64,000 bases of DNA from JAWXBM01 sp964470455. GTDB taxonomy: Bacteria; Pseudomonadota; Gammaproteobacteria; Xanthomonadales; SZUA-36. Of the stretch, positions 42,920-52,431 are shown piece after piece. How positions within the stretch are numbered: the first letter of the stretch is position 1; the number at the start of each line of letters is the position of its first letter. The notes beneath the pieces are model-generated. The model had not been told where the DNA came from and searched no databases. It was given only the letters and a program-made list of their open reading frames with translations. A program made the position numbers and the translations under genes. The stretch covers positions 11,729 to 75,728 of the forward strand of contig CAYYCX010000010.1 in the NCBI GenBank assembly GCA_964470455.1, read 5' to 3'.

Positions 42920-43425
42920 CTACTGTTCCTGACGCACCATCAGCCCATGCACCACAATATCGAGGTCCATGCCTTCACCACCCCATTGGGGAATGGCGGT
43001 TCTGGGGTCAATTTCCAGACCAGCGCCCGCGTTGCCGATTTCCAGTTCCAAAAAGCTTCCGCGGAAACTTTTCCGACGGTTTCTGCACCGCATTCGATCG
43101 CGGATTCAGCGCCGGTGCCTGCAGTCCTGAGTGTTTCGATGTCGGTGTGCAGATTGACGACGATTTGATTGGCGCTTGTAGATGATGTGCCGTGGGATGT
43201 TCCGGCCAGCCAGCTTTCCGAAATCCGCACCGGAGCATGGGCCCGGCGGCTGGCCATGGGATGCGGTTTGGCAATGATTTCCGGCTCTGAACTTTGGCTC
43301 CACGTTTCTGCAGAAACGTGCTTTTGCTCTTCGAACAACTGCTGCGCGCCGGTTTCGACAGCCTGCTGGAAAATCGCGCCCTGTTCGGGAGTAAGGCGAG
43401 CCTGGACCACCTGGGCCTGTTCACA
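42920..43425 (-). pseudogene. Deleted DUF222-HNH gene
   Basis: One frame (to 42940) reads VVQARLTPEQGAIFQQAVETG and NQIVVNLHTDIETLRTAG, matching the middle of the intact HNH protein (VVHIHTNIETLKADG). It has HVSAET where the intact paralog has AVPAET. The shifted frame then ends GEGMDLDIVVHGLMVR before the TAG at 42920, matching the paralog's GENMDDQMAVEGLLFRE end. The N-terminus and the whole HNH domain are missing. Confidence 0.8.
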
Positions 43426-43454
43426 CTACCTGAATGCGCGATGCGCATGATCGC

Positions 43455-44090
43455 TCAGCGGGACACAAGCTCCACCAGTCTGGCAGCCAGATTCCGCCAC
43501 CAGGAGCCTGGCCCCCCTGCCCCATGTCCAAGCTGTTGCCGCAGCTGGCTGTCACCCTGCCCACGGGCGATAAAGACGGTCCGGCAATGGTCTGAAATTT
43601 CGCTCCAGTTCTCCTGCACCATGCTTTCCAGTTCAGGATCATCGAATTCACCCGGAACGTGTGTACTCAGCTCCAGCATTTTGCGGGCCACCAGAATGCC
43701 CTCGCCGTAAGCGACGATGACCACCTCCTGGTACGGGCGGGATTCCCGAATGCCAGCGGCGTTAATTGAGGCAACCAGCAAAAGCAATTCGACGGCCAGT
43801 TTTGCAATCACTTCGCTGTCGATTTTCCCCAGATACCGGGGCATGAAGAAATCCGCCCGGGGAAAGGTTTTCTTGAGCCGCCGCTTCAGCCACCGTTGCG
43901 CCGATTTGTCGCCCTGGTGCGGGTGAAACCACACCAACAGCTTGCCGTTGAATTCCTGGTTGTCGGCATGATCGACCTGCAGGTCTTCCAGCAGGTTTAT
44001 GTGGGAATGAATGAATGCGATATCCACGCAGGAATCCGCTCTCCCGGGGGCCCGGGATCTCAACCGTTCCTTACCCGTTTCACAAACCAT
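43455..44090 (-). CDS. Alpha/beta hydrolase-like protein without a nucleophile serine
   Basis: The 211-residue protein has GKLLVWFHPHQGDKSAQRW and VVIVAYGEGILVARKMLEL, resembling the oxyanion strand and nucleophile elbow of alpha/beta hydrolases. The elbow reads GYGEG-like (AYGEGI) where GxSxG is expected, so it is probably not a hydrolase. The start overlaps the end of the OPT transporter gene by 31 bp. Its family was not otherwise recognised, and function is unknown. Confidence 0.65.
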   Translation of the reverse strand: MVCETGKERLRSRAPGRADSCVDIAFIHSHINLLEDLQVDHADNQEFNGKLLVWFHPHQGDKSAQRWLKRRLKKTFPRADFFMPRYLGKIDSEVIAKLAVELLLLVASINAAGIRESRPYQEVVIVAYGEGILVARKMLELSTHVPGEFDDPELESMVQENWSEISDHCRTVFIARGQGDSQLRQQLGHGAGGPGSWWRNLAARLVELVSR

Positions 44091-46057
44091 CCTGCGAACA
44101 GCAGGAAGAAAGCGAATCCCACGAGGTTGACCATCAGGTCGGAGCCGGCCCAGCCGACGCCGAATCCGGCGGGGCGCGCGCCCTGCACGAAGGCCGCGCC
44201 AGCGATGGCCACGCCCAGCAGGCCTTCGCCGCCGACGAAACCGGAACCGAGCAGTACGCCGCGGTCACGGCGTTCCATGGACTGGGCTTCATCTTTTGAA
44301 CTCCGCTCCAGCCACAACTTGAGCATGCCGCCGAAAAAAATTGGCATCATGGTGGAAACGGGCAGGTAGACGCCCACCGCGAACGGCAGCGAGGGAATGC
44401 GCGCCAGTTCGGCGGCGATGGCGATGCCGACGCCGATGCCCACCAGCCCCCAGGGCAGGTTCTGTTCCAGCACGCCGTCGATCACCAGCTTCATCAGCGT
44501 GGCCTGCGGCGCGGGCAGTTCGGCGCTGCCAAAGCCGAAGGTTTCCGCCAGCAGCAGCACCGACAGGCAGACAAAGGTGGCGGAGGTGAGCACGCCGATC
44601 ATCTCGCCCAACTGCTGCGAGCGCGGCGTGGCGCCGAGCAGATAGCCGGTTTTCAGGTCCTGCGAAGTGTCGCCAGCGATACTGGCAGCGATCGCCACCA
44701 CGCACCCCACCGTCAGCGCCGCGGCCTTGCCCGCCATGTCGGTCCAGCCCATCACCAGGAACACGCCGGCCGTACCCAAAAGCGCGGCGATGGTCATGCC
44801 GCTGGTGGGATTGCTGGTCACCCCCACCAGGCCGACGATGCGTGAAGCCACGGTGACAAAAAAGAAGGCAAACACCACCACGCAGATGGCGGCCACCAGG
44901 CGGTGCATTACATCCGGCATGGCGGCGAACGGTGCCGGAACGAACACCAGCACCAGCGCGATGCAGGCAAGGCCAATACCCACGGCCTTCAGCGGCAAGT
45001 CGCGGCTGGTGCGAGGCATTGCTGCCGCAGGCGCGGCGTTGCCGCCGGCATCCACCTGGCTGCGCAATTCGCCGGCGCCAATGCGGAAGGACTCGATCAT
45101 CACCGGCAGGCTGCGGATCAGCGTAATGATGCCTGCCGCGGCCACCGCGCCGGCGCCGATGTAACGCACGTAGCGGCTCCAGATCTGGCTGGCCGACATG
45201 TCGGAAATGCTCAGCACCAGCTCGGGATAAAGCGGCGGTTTGCCTTCGCCCCACCAGGCAATGAGAGGAATGATCACCAGCGCCGACAGCAGGCCGCCGC
45301 CCACCATCACAGTGGCGATGCGCGGCCCGAGGATGTAACCCACGCCGAACAGCGCCGGCGACAGGTCCATCCCCAGCTCGCCTTTCTTCAGGAAGGGAAT
45401 TCTCAGGTGGGCTTCATCCACCAGCACCTGCGCCCAGCCGGTCAGCGCCTTGTAGGCCGCGCCCACGCCGAGGCCGATGAACACATTCCTCGCCTGGCCG
45501 CCACGAGACTCATTGGCCACCAGCACATGCGCGCAGGCCGTGCCCTCGGGATACGGCAGGTTGCCGTGCTCGCGCTCGATCAGGAAGCGCCGCAGCGGAA
45601 TCATGAACAGCACGCCGAGCATGCCGCCGGCCATCGCCAGCAGGGTCATCTGCAACAACGAGGGATAAACGCCCCACAGGAACAGCGCCGGCAGGGTGAA
45701 AATCACGCCGCTGGCCACCGAACTGGATGCCGAGCCCACGGTCTGCGCGAGATTGGCTTCCAGGATGTTGGCCGTACCACCCATTTTGCGCAGCGCATGG
45801 AATGCCGCCACGGTCATCACCGCCACCGGTATCGAAGTGCTGATGGTCAGCCCAGCGCGCAACCCCAGGTAGGCATTGGCCGCACCGAACAGGATGCCGA
45901 AGGCGATACCGAAGAATATCGCCTTGACGGTGAATTCAGCGGGATTCTCGCTGCGGGGCACGTAGGGCTGGTAGATCTCGCCCTCCTTCAACGGGCGGTG
46001 GGCATTCTCGGGCAGGCCTTTGCCCGCGTGCAGGTGAATGGTGGGGGTCTCCGACAC
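44060..46057 (-). CDS. OPT-family oligopeptide/metal-chelate transporter
   Basis: The 665-residue protein has about 14-16 helices and bacterial OPT features: FGAANAYLGLRAGLTISTSIPVAV, NLPYPEGTACAHVL, GDTSQDLKTGYLLGATPRSQQ and GFVGGEGLLGVA. It imports peptides or iron-siderophore-like compounds. The start is GTG with AAGGAG eight bases upstream. It is divergent from cbpA. Confidence 0.92.
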   Translation of the reverse strand: MSETPTIHLHAGKGLPENAHRPLKEGEIYQPYVPRSENPAEFTVKAIFFGIAFGILFGAANAYLGLRAGLTISTSIPVAVMTVAAFHALRKMGGTANILEANLAQTVGSASSSVASGVIFTLPALFLWGVYPSLLQMTLLAMAGGMLGVLFMIPLRRFLIEREHGNLPYPEGTACAHVLVANESRGGQARNVFIGLGVGAAYKALTGWAQVLVDEAHLRIPFLKKGELGMDLSPALFGVGYILGPRIATVMVGGGLLSALVIIPLIAWWGEGKPPLYPELVLSISDMSASQIWSRYVRYIGAGAVAAAGIITLIRSLPVMIESFRIGAGELRSQVDAGGNAAPAAAMPRTSRDLPLKAVGIGLACIALVLVFVPAPFAAMPDVMHRLVAAICVVVFAFFFVTVASRIVGLVGVTSNPTSGMTIAALLGTAGVFLVMGWTDMAGKAAALTVGCVVAIAASIAGDTSQDLKTGYLLGATPRSQQLGEMIGVLTSATFVCLSVLLLAETFGFGSAELPAPQATLMKLVIDGVLEQNLPWGLVGIGVGIAIAAELARIPSLPFAVGVYLPVSTMMPIFFGGMLKLWLERSSKDEAQSMERRDRGVLLGSGFVGGEGLLGVAIAGAAFVQGARPAGFGVGWAGSDLMVNLVGFAFFLLFAGWFVKRVRNG

Positions 46058-46265
46058 TCGCGTTCTCCTTGTTGTCTGGCTTGTTGCCTTGTGTTGCCTG
46101 CTTCATTTGCTGGCTGTGCGATGCAGCGTGTCCCGGCTATTCTGGCGGCAAAACTGACCGCCATCAAACGTGAGGCCCCGCGCCTTGATACGCGAACTTG
46201 TCGAAGCCACATGGCCGTGGCAGTCTGTGGAAAGCATTTCACGAAACCGGAGCAAGTATCGGATC

Positions 46266-47213
46266 ATGGAATACAAGGATTACTACAAGGTCATGGGCGT
46301 GGCCAAAGATGCCAGCGCGGATGACATCAAGCGCGCCTATCGCAAGCTGGCGCGCAAGTACCACCCGGACGTCAGCAAGGAAAAGGATGCCGAAGCCCGC
46401 TTCAAGGAACTGGGCGAGGCCTACGAAGTGCTGAAAGACCCGGAAAAGCGCGCCGCGTATGACCAGCTCGGCAGCAACTGGCAGGCCGGGCAGGATTTTC
46501 GCCCCCCACCCGGCTGGCAGGGCGGGTTCCGCCAGGGCCCAGGGGGCGGTCCGGGGGCCGGCCCGGGTTCAGCCGCGGATTTCAGTGACTTTTTTGAAGA
46601 GCTGTTCGGCCGCGCGCAGGCTTCGCGGGGCGGCAGGCGTGCCGGTGCCGGCCAGGAATTCCACATGCAGGGCGAGGACCGCCATGCCCGCATCCTGATC
46701 GACATCGAGGACAGCTACCAGGGCGCGACCCGCCAGCTCACCCTGCAGGTTCCCGAGGTAACGCCCGAGGGCTACCTGCAAAACCGCGAACGAACCCTGT
46801 CGGTGAAAATTCCCAAAGGCATACGCCAGGGCCAGCAGATCCGGCTCAGCGGCCAGGGTGGCGCCGGTATGGGCCAGGGCCCCGCCGGCGACCTCTACCT
46901 CGAGGTGGCATTCAGGCCACACCCGCGCTATCGCGCCGACGGCAAGGACATCTACGTCGACGTGCCGGTGATGCCGTGGCAGGCCGCGCTGGGTGACAGC
47001 ATAAGCGTGGCCACGCCCACCGGGCAGGTGAAACTGAAGGTTCCGGCAGGATCGCAGAGCGGCAAAACCCTGCGCCTCAAGGGTGGCGGGCTGCCGGCGA
47101 AATCCCCCGGCGACCTGTACGCGGTGCTGAAGCTGGTCAATCCGCCCGCCGACACCGCGAAAGCGCGTGCTGCCTTTGAGCATCTGCGCGACCAACTGGA
47201 GCAAAGCTCATGA
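46266..47213 (+). CDS. cbpA: DnaJ-class co-chaperone CbpA
   Basis: Starting MEYKDYYKVMGVAKDASADD, the 315-residue protein has a J-domain with HPD (KYHPDVSKEKDAEARF), a Gly-rich linker, and the two-part C-terminal substrate domain (SVKIPKGIRQGQQIRLSGQG; GDLYLEV). It lacks the DnaJ zinc fingers, as CbpA does. It stimulates DnaK. The stop overlaps the cbpM start (ATGA). Confidence 0.93.
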   Translation: MEYKDYYKVMGVAKDASADDIKRAYRKLARKYHPDVSKEKDAEARFKELGEAYEVLKDPEKRAAYDQLGSNWQAGQDFRPPPGWQGGFRQGPGGGPGAGPGSAADFSDFFEELFGRAQASRGGRRAGAGQEFHMQGEDRHARILIDIEDSYQGATRQLTLQVPEVTPEGYLQNRERTLSVKIPKGIRQGQQIRLSGQGGAGMGQGPAGDLYLEVAFRPHPRYRADGKDIYVDVPVMPWQAALGDSISVATPTGQVKLKVPAGSQSGKTLRLKGGGLPAKSPGDLYAVLKLVNPPADTAKARAAFEHLRDQLEQSS

Positions 47214-47530
47214 GCACGAACAGCCCCCTGCAGGGTGAGATTCCCGGCTACGATGCGCCGCTGACACTCGAACAATTGTGCCGCAGCTGCGGCCTGCCGC
47301 GCGAGCAGGTACTGCTGCTGGTGGAGGAAGGCATCATAGAACCGCAGGCCGAGGCCAGCGACCGCACCGGGCACTGGCACTTCCACTGGAAAAGCCTGAC
47401 ACGGGTGCGCACCAGTACGCGGCTGCAACAGGACCTGGGCGTCAACCTGCCCGGCGTGGCGCTGGCGCTGGAATTGCTCGAACGGATCGAACAACTGGAA
47501 CGGCGCCTGCAAAGCCTCGATCCGGACTGA
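47210..47530 (+). CDS. cbpM: CbpM-like modulator of CbpA
   Basis: The 106-residue protein has a MerR-like helical layout: TLEQLCRSCGLPREQVLLLVEEGIIEP and LQQDLGVNLPGVALALELLERIEQLERRL. CbpM inhibits CbpA's J-domain. Position after cbpA with a four-base overlap confirms it. Confidence 0.9.
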   Translation: MSTNSPLQGEIPGYDAPLTLEQLCRSCGLPREQVLLLVEEGIIEPQAEASDRTGHWHFHWKSLTRVRTSTRLQQDLGVNLPGVALALELLERIEQLERRLQSLDPD

Positions 47531-47620
47531 ACAAAAGCGGCTGACTGAAAGCCGAGCGCGCCGGCCGCCACGCCGGCCGCCAATCCAGGCACAGCACCGC
47601 CCACCAACCTGGGAGTTTCC

Positions 47621-48988
47621 ATGGCAGCCACACCGATCCAACCCTGGGATGTCCTGCGTGACTACCTGAACAGCAATGACACCGAAGGCCTGACCCATTT
47701 CCTCTCCGGGCTGAGCGGCGAGGACAGCCTGCGGGCCTTCATGCGGCTGGACAGCAATGAGCAGCAGCGAGTGCTGGAGCGCATCAACCCGGTAGCCGCG
47801 GCTGAAGTCATGGCCGTCATACCGGCGCAACCGGCCGCCGGACTGCTGGAAGAACTGAATCCACAGCTGGCCGCCTCCATCGTCAGCGAGATGCCCAGCA
47901 GCAGCCAGGCCGATGTACTGGGCGACCTGGATGCGGAAGACCTGGAGGAAATCCTGCGCTACATGGACGAACGCGAGGCCCTGGGCGCGCGTCACCTGAT
48001 GGCGTATGACGACCACGTCGCCGGCGGGCTGATGGTGACCGAGTACTTCAGCTACCCCCGGATGTACCGTGCCCGGGCCGTGCTGAATGACCTGCAGCGC
48101 CGCGAGGAAGAATACGAACTCAACCACGTGCTGGACATCTACGTCACCGGCCACGCGCAGCAATTGCTGGGCCTGTGTCATTTGCGCGATATCGCCCTGG
48201 CTGCTCCCGATACGCGGCTGGCGGATATCTACCGGCCGGCCCTGTCGGTGCGGGACACCGCGACGCTGGTGGAACTGGAACACTTTTTCAGCCAGCACCA
48301 CCTGTCAGCCGTGCCGGTGGTGGATGACGGGCAACGCATGCTGGGCGTGCTGCGCCGTCGCGCGGTGTTCGATGCCCTGGGCAAAGAGGCGGAAGCCGCT
48401 TATCTCAAGTCGCGCGGTATCGTCGGCGGCGAGGAACTGCGCTCCATGCCCACCCTGCTGCGTTCGCGCCGGCGACTTTCCTGGCTCACCGTCAACATCC
48501 TGCTGAATGTGATCGCGGCCAGTGTGATCGCCCAGTTCCAGGATGTGCTCAGCGCAGTGATCGTGCTGGCCGTGTTCCTGCCCATCATTTCCGACATGAG
48601 CGGCTGTTCCGGCAACCAGGCGGTGGCGGTGAGCATGCGCGAACTCGCGCTGGGCATGATCAAGCCGCAGGATTTCTACTACGTCTGGCGCAAGGAAGCG
48701 GCGGTGGGCGTGATCAACGGCCTGGTGCTGGGCCTGTTGATCGCCCTCGTCGCCTGGGCCTGGCAGGGTAATCCCTGGCTCGGGCTGGTGGTGGGTTTCG
48801 CGCTGTCCCTCAACACGCTGATTGCGGTCTCCGTAGGCGGCACGCTGCCGGTGCTGCTGAAGCGCTTCAGAATCGACCCGGCGGTGGCGTCCGGCCCTAT
48901 CCTCACCACGGTTACCGACATGTGCGGATTCTTCCTGCTGCTGGCCACCGCCGGCCTGATGCTGCCTTACCTCACCGGCAGCGCATGA
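47621..48988 (+). CDS. mgtE: Magnesium transporter MgtE
   Basis: The 455-residue protein has the MgtE N-domain (INPVAAAEVMAVIPAQPAAGLLEEL), two CBS domains (about 140-260; LSAVPVVDDGQRMLGVLRRR) and five membrane helices with FLPIISDMSGCSGNQAVAVSMRELALG and TVTDMCGFF, the Mg2+ pore residues. It is a gated Mg2+ channel. The next gene is the sensor kinase, 76 bp on. Confidence 0.93.
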   Translation: MAATPIQPWDVLRDYLNSNDTEGLTHFLSGLSGEDSLRAFMRLDSNEQQRVLERINPVAAAEVMAVIPAQPAAGLLEELNPQLAASIVSEMPSSSQADVLGDLDAEDLEEILRYMDEREALGARHLMAYDDHVAGGLMVTEYFSYPRMYRARAVLNDLQRREEEYELNHVLDIYVTGHAQQLLGLCHLRDIALAAPDTRLADIYRPALSVRDTATLVELEHFFSQHHLSAVPVVDDGQRMLGVLRRRAVFDALGKEAEAAYLKSRGIVGGEELRSMPTLLRSRRRLSWLTVNILLNVIAASVIAQFQDVLSAVIVLAVFLPIISDMSGCSGNQAVAVSMRELALGMIKPQDFYYVWRKEAAVGVINGLVLGLLIALVAWAWQGNPWLGLVVGFALSLNTLIAVSVGGTLPVLLKRFRIDPAVASGPILTTVTDMCGFFLLLATAGLMLPYLTGSA

Positions 48989-49064
48989 TGCCGGTGCGGG
49001 CTTCACTCTTCATTGACGGCCGCTGGCGGAACATGGCCGGCATTCACCAACAGGATCACGATTG

Positions 49065-50381
49065 ATGTTCAAGTCCGGCACATTGCGCAGCAACCTCGTC
49101 AGGGTATTCCTGCTGCAGGTGCTGGCCATTTCGGTGGCCGTGATACTGGGCGTGTTCGGCGCCGCCAAGGTGGTGGAGGGCATCCTGGTGAATGAGGCCC
49201 TGGACGGCGAAGCAGCGCATTACTGGGCGCTGTACGAAGCCAACCCGGAACATCCCCGGCCCAACACCCAGAACCTGTACGGTTACCTGCGGCAGAAGCA
49301 ACACGGCGACGAGATACCCGGCTGGTTGGCGGACCAGCAGCCGGGCTTCCGCCGAATCGACAATGGCATCAGCCAGCCGCTGGTGCACATCAGCGACCAC
49401 AACGGCCCACACGGCAATGCCCGCCTGTACCTGGTATTTGACGAAATACAGGTGTCGCGGCTGGTGATGTTTTTCGGCGTGGTGCCACTGAGCCTGGTGT
49501 TGTTGCTGGCCTACACCGTGACCTGGTTCGGCTACCGGCTATCGCGCACTGCCGTCTCCCCGCTGGTGCAACTGGCCAACCGCGTGGAGGCATTTGATGC
49601 CCGTTCCGGCGACCTGCAGGAACTCGATTTCCACGTGGATGCCACCAGCAACAGTGAGGTGCAGATCCTCGCCGGCGCCCTGCAGCAATTCATCGAGCGG
49701 GTGAACCGCTTCCTGCACCGCGAGCGCAATTTCACCCGCAATGCCAGCCACGAACTGCGCACGCCGCTGGCCGTGATGCGCGCCAACCTCGATTCCCTGC
49801 AGCGCCGTACCGCCGGCCAACCGGAACTGGCAGCGCCGCTGGAACGCATGCAGCGCACCGTGCGCGACATGGAAAAGCTGCTGGAAACCCTGCTGATCCT
49901 GGCGCGGGAAGATGAATCACGCCTGCCGCGCGAGGCCATTATCGTCAACGACCTGGTGGCTGAGCGCATCGAGCAGATGCAACGCGCCTTTGACACCAAG
50001 CAGGTGCCGGTAAAACTGCAGGCCGACAGCCTGGTGCAGTTGCAGGCTCCGCCCAAGGTGCTGGCCATCGTGATCGACAACCTGCTGCGCAATGCGCTCA
50101 GCTACACCGAGCAGGGTGAGGTCACGGTGCACATCCGCGACGGAGGACTGACGGTCAGCGACACCGGCCCGGGCATGAGCGAGGAATTGCTGCAGCGCAT
50201 TTTCGAGCCTTTTGAACGCGGCGAATCCAGTACCAAGGGGTTCGGCCTGGGCCTCACCATCGTCAAACGGCTGTGCGACCGCTTTGGCTGGCAGATCTCG
50301 ATGCAAAGCAAACCGGGTGAAGGCAGCACCGCCACGCTGGAATGGGGCGACGCGGTGGTTGTGGGACGGAAGGCCGGCTAG
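49065..50381 (+). CDS. Membrane sensor histidine kinase
   Basis: The 438-residue protein has two membrane helices (about 11-38 and 131-152) around a periplasmic sensor domain of about 95 residues, a HAMP-like linker, the H-box RNASHELRTPLAVMRANL, N-box DNLLRNALSY, and G-boxes DTGPGMSE and GFGLGLTIVKRL. It is a QseC/PhoQ-like kinase. The partner is the convergent response regulator. TTG three bases upstream is not preferred over the ATG. Confidence 0.92.
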   Translation: MFKSGTLRSNLVRVFLLQVLAISVAVILGVFGAAKVVEGILVNEALDGEAAHYWALYEANPEHPRPNTQNLYGYLRQKQHGDEIPGWLADQQPGFRRIDNGISQPLVHISDHNGPHGNARLYLVFDEIQVSRLVMFFGVVPLSLVLLLAYTVTWFGYRLSRTAVSPLVQLANRVEAFDARSGDLQELDFHVDATSNSEVQILAGALQQFIERVNRFLHRERNFTRNASHELRTPLAVMRANLDSLQRRTAGQPELAAPLERMQRTVRDMEKLLETLLILAREDESRLPREAIIVNDLVAERIEQMQRAFDTKQVPVKLQADSLVQLQAPPKVLAIVIDNLLRNALSYTEQGEVTVHIRDGGLTVSDTGPGMSEELLQRIFEPFERGESSTKGFGLGLTIVKRLCDRFGWQISMQSKPGEGSTATLEWGDAVVVGRKAG

Positions 50382-50403
50382 GCCCGCGCCGGATTGACCG
50401 GTA

Positions 50404-51093
50404 TCACTCTTCTTCCATCTGCGCCAGCTTGAAGCCGATGCCGGGCAGTGTATGCAGCAGCTTCTGCTTGAACGGACGGTCGATTTCGCGCCTGAGGTTG
50501 TACACATGGCTGCGCAGCGTATCGCTGTCCGGCAGCAGGTCACCCCACAGTTCCTTCTCCAGCGTTTCGCGCGTCACCACATTGGGCGATTCGCGCATCA
50601 GGATGCGCAGGATGCGCAGGCCGGTAGGTGAAATTTCAATCCGCTTGCCGGCCCGCTTGACCTCCAGGCTGCCGGTATCGAACTGCAGGTCGGCCACGCG
50701 GTACTCCGAGGGGCTGACTTCGCCGCGGCTGCGGCGCAGCAGCGATTTGATGCGCGCCACCAGTTCTTCCATGTCGAACGGTTTGACCAGGTAGTCGTCG
50801 GCGCCGGTTTCAAAGCCTTCCAGCTTGTCGGCCAGCTGGTCGCGGGCCGTCAGCATCAGGACGGGTGTTGAAACGTGCTGTTCACGCAGGCGCTGGCACA
50901 CTTCCATGCCACTGAGTTTGGGCAACATCAGGTCCAGCACGATCAGGTCGTATTGCTGGGTCATTGCCAGCCCGAGGGCCGAAGCGCCATCGGCGGCAAA
51001 GTCCATGATGTAGCCGCGGGCTTCCAGCTCGTCACCGATGGTGGCGGCCAGGTCGGCGTGGTCTTCAACCAGCAGTATGGATTGATTGCTCAC
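50404..51093 (-). CDS. OmpR/PhoB-family response regulator
   Basis: The 229-residue protein has a receiver domain (LLVEDHADLAA; phosphorylation Asp in LIVLDLMLPKLSGMEV; Lys in DDYLVKPF) and a winged-helix DNA-binding domain (ISPTGLRILRILMRESPNVVTRETLEKELWG; SHVYNLRREID). It converges on the sensor kinase gene, an arrangement also used by cognate pairs. Targets are unknown; the fatty-acid operon's end lies 51 bp upstream. Confidence 0.92.
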   Translation of the reverse strand: MSNQSILLVEDHADLAATIGDELEARGYIMDFAADGASALGLAMTQQYDLIVLDLMLPKLSGMEVCQRLREQHVSTPVLMLTARDQLADKLEGFETGADDYLVKPFDMEELVARIKSLLRRSRGEVSPSEYRVADLQFDTGSLEVKRAGKRIEISPTGLRILRILMRESPNVVTRETLEKELWGDLLPDSDTLRSHVYNLRREIDRPFKQKLLHTLPGIGFKLAQMEEE

Positions 51094-51144
51094 AAGCGCT
51101 TGTCCTTTGAGTCATGGCAGAAATTACGGCCAGGCATTCTTCAC

Positions 51145-52431
51145 TCAGCGAACCGGCAATGCCGTGAAGCCGGGTTTACTGTACACCAGCTGCAGGTCGG
51201 AAATGGCCCGCTCCATGAAAGCTCCCTCGCAGTAGCAGAGGTAAAACTCCCACATGCGGATGAACGGTTCCGGGTAACCCAGTTGCTTCACCTGTTCGAT
51301 GGCTGCGAAAAAATTCTCCCGCCAGCACCGCAGCGTTCGCGCGTAGTGCAGGCCGATGTCTTCGAGGTCCAGCAGGCGCAAGTCGGTTTGTTCCGCCACC
51401 GTGCGGTTCATCACCTCACCCGAGGGCAGGCAGGCGCCGGGAAAGATATAGCGCTGGATGAAGTCCACCGAGCGTTGCGAAGCCGCGTAGTTCTGGTCGG
51501 CGATGGTAATCGCCTGCAGCAGCATGAGGCCATCCGGCTTCAGCAGGCTGGAACAGATGCGGAAGAAGTCCGGGTACAGTTTGCTGCCGATGGCTTCGAT
51601 CATTTCAATCGAAACCAGCTTGTCGAACTGGCCGCGCAGGTCGCGGAAATCATCCAGCAACAGGGTGATACGATCCCGCAGGCCTGCCTTGACTACCGCC
51701 TCTGCCGCCCACTCGTACTGCTGGCGCGAAATGGTGGTGGTGGTGACCCGGCAACCGTAATGCGTCGCTGCGAATATGGCAAAACCGCCCCAGCCCGTGC
51801 CGATTTCCAGCACATGGTCCTTGGGCGTTAGTTGCAGTTTGTCGCAGATGCGCCGCAGCCGCTTGAGCTGCGCGGCGTGCAGGTCACCAGCTGGTTCACC
51901 GTTCACCGACTCAAATACCGCGCAGGAATACATCATGGTTTCATCCAGCCAGAGCCGGAAAAAGTCATTACCGAGGTCGTAATGCGCCGCGATGTTGCGC
52001 CGCGCGCCCTCGTGCGTGTTGCGGTTCATCCAGTGAAACAGCTTCTGCAGCGGGCCGGTCAACGCCGCCAGGCCCGACTCCATTCGCTCCAGCACCGTGC
52101 GGTTGCGCAGCATCAGCCGTACCAGGCCGACCAGGTCATCGCAGGTCCAGTAGCCCTGGATCCAGGCTTCGCCGGCGCCGATGCTGCCGCCAAAAGCAAT
52201 TTCACTGAAAAAGCGCGGGTCCAGCACCGTGATGCGGGCCCGGGGTTGGTCACTCACGGTACCGGCCGGTTCGCCGAAGCTGAACAACCTGCCGCGGTAC
52301 TGCAGATGCAGGCTGCCCTGCTGCAGCTTCTCCAGCCGGCGCAGCACCTGCTTTTCGGCCAGCCCGTCGAGCCGGCTGGGTTTGACGGTTCCCGCCAGGT
52401 GGCGGGGTGAAGCCAGGGACACGGATTTCAT
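51145..52431 (-). CDS. cfa: Cyclopropane-fatty-acyl-phospholipid synthase family methyltransferase
   Basis: The 428-residue protein has NIAAHYDLGNDFFRLWLDETMMYSCAVF, SAM-binding LEIGTGWGGFAIFAA, VSIEMIEAIG and QRYIFPGACLPS, the Cfa signature including the bicarbonate-site region. It transfers a methylene from SAM to unsaturated acyl chains. It is the last gene of the operon, overlapping DUF1365 by 4 bp. Confidence 0.93.
   Translation of the reverse strand: MKSVSLASPRHLAGTVKPSRLDGLAEKQVLRRLEKLQQGSLHLQYRGRLFSFGEPAGTVSDQPRARITVLDPRFFSEIAFGGSIGAGEAWIQGYWTCDDLVGLVRLMLRNRTVLERMESGLAALTGPLQKLFHWMNRNTHEGARRNIAAHYDLGNDFFRLWLDETMMYSCAVFESVNGEPAGDLHAAQLKRLRRICDKLQLTPKDHVLEIGTGWGGFAIFAATHYGCRVTTTTISRQQYEWAAEAVVKAGLRDRITLLLDDFRDLRGQFDKLVSIEMIEAIGSKLYPDFFRICSSLLKPDGLMLLQAITIADQNYAASQRSVDFIQRYIFPGACLPSGEVMNRTVAEQTDLRLLDLEDIGLHYARTLRCWRENFFAAIEQVKQLGYPEPFIRMWEFYLCYCEGAFMERAISDLQLVYSKPGFTALPVR

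Noticed and set aside
46058..46265. Sigma-32 promoter before cbpA
   Set aside because: CTTGAT and CCACATGG occur at roughly suitable spacing, but the match is too weak to list.
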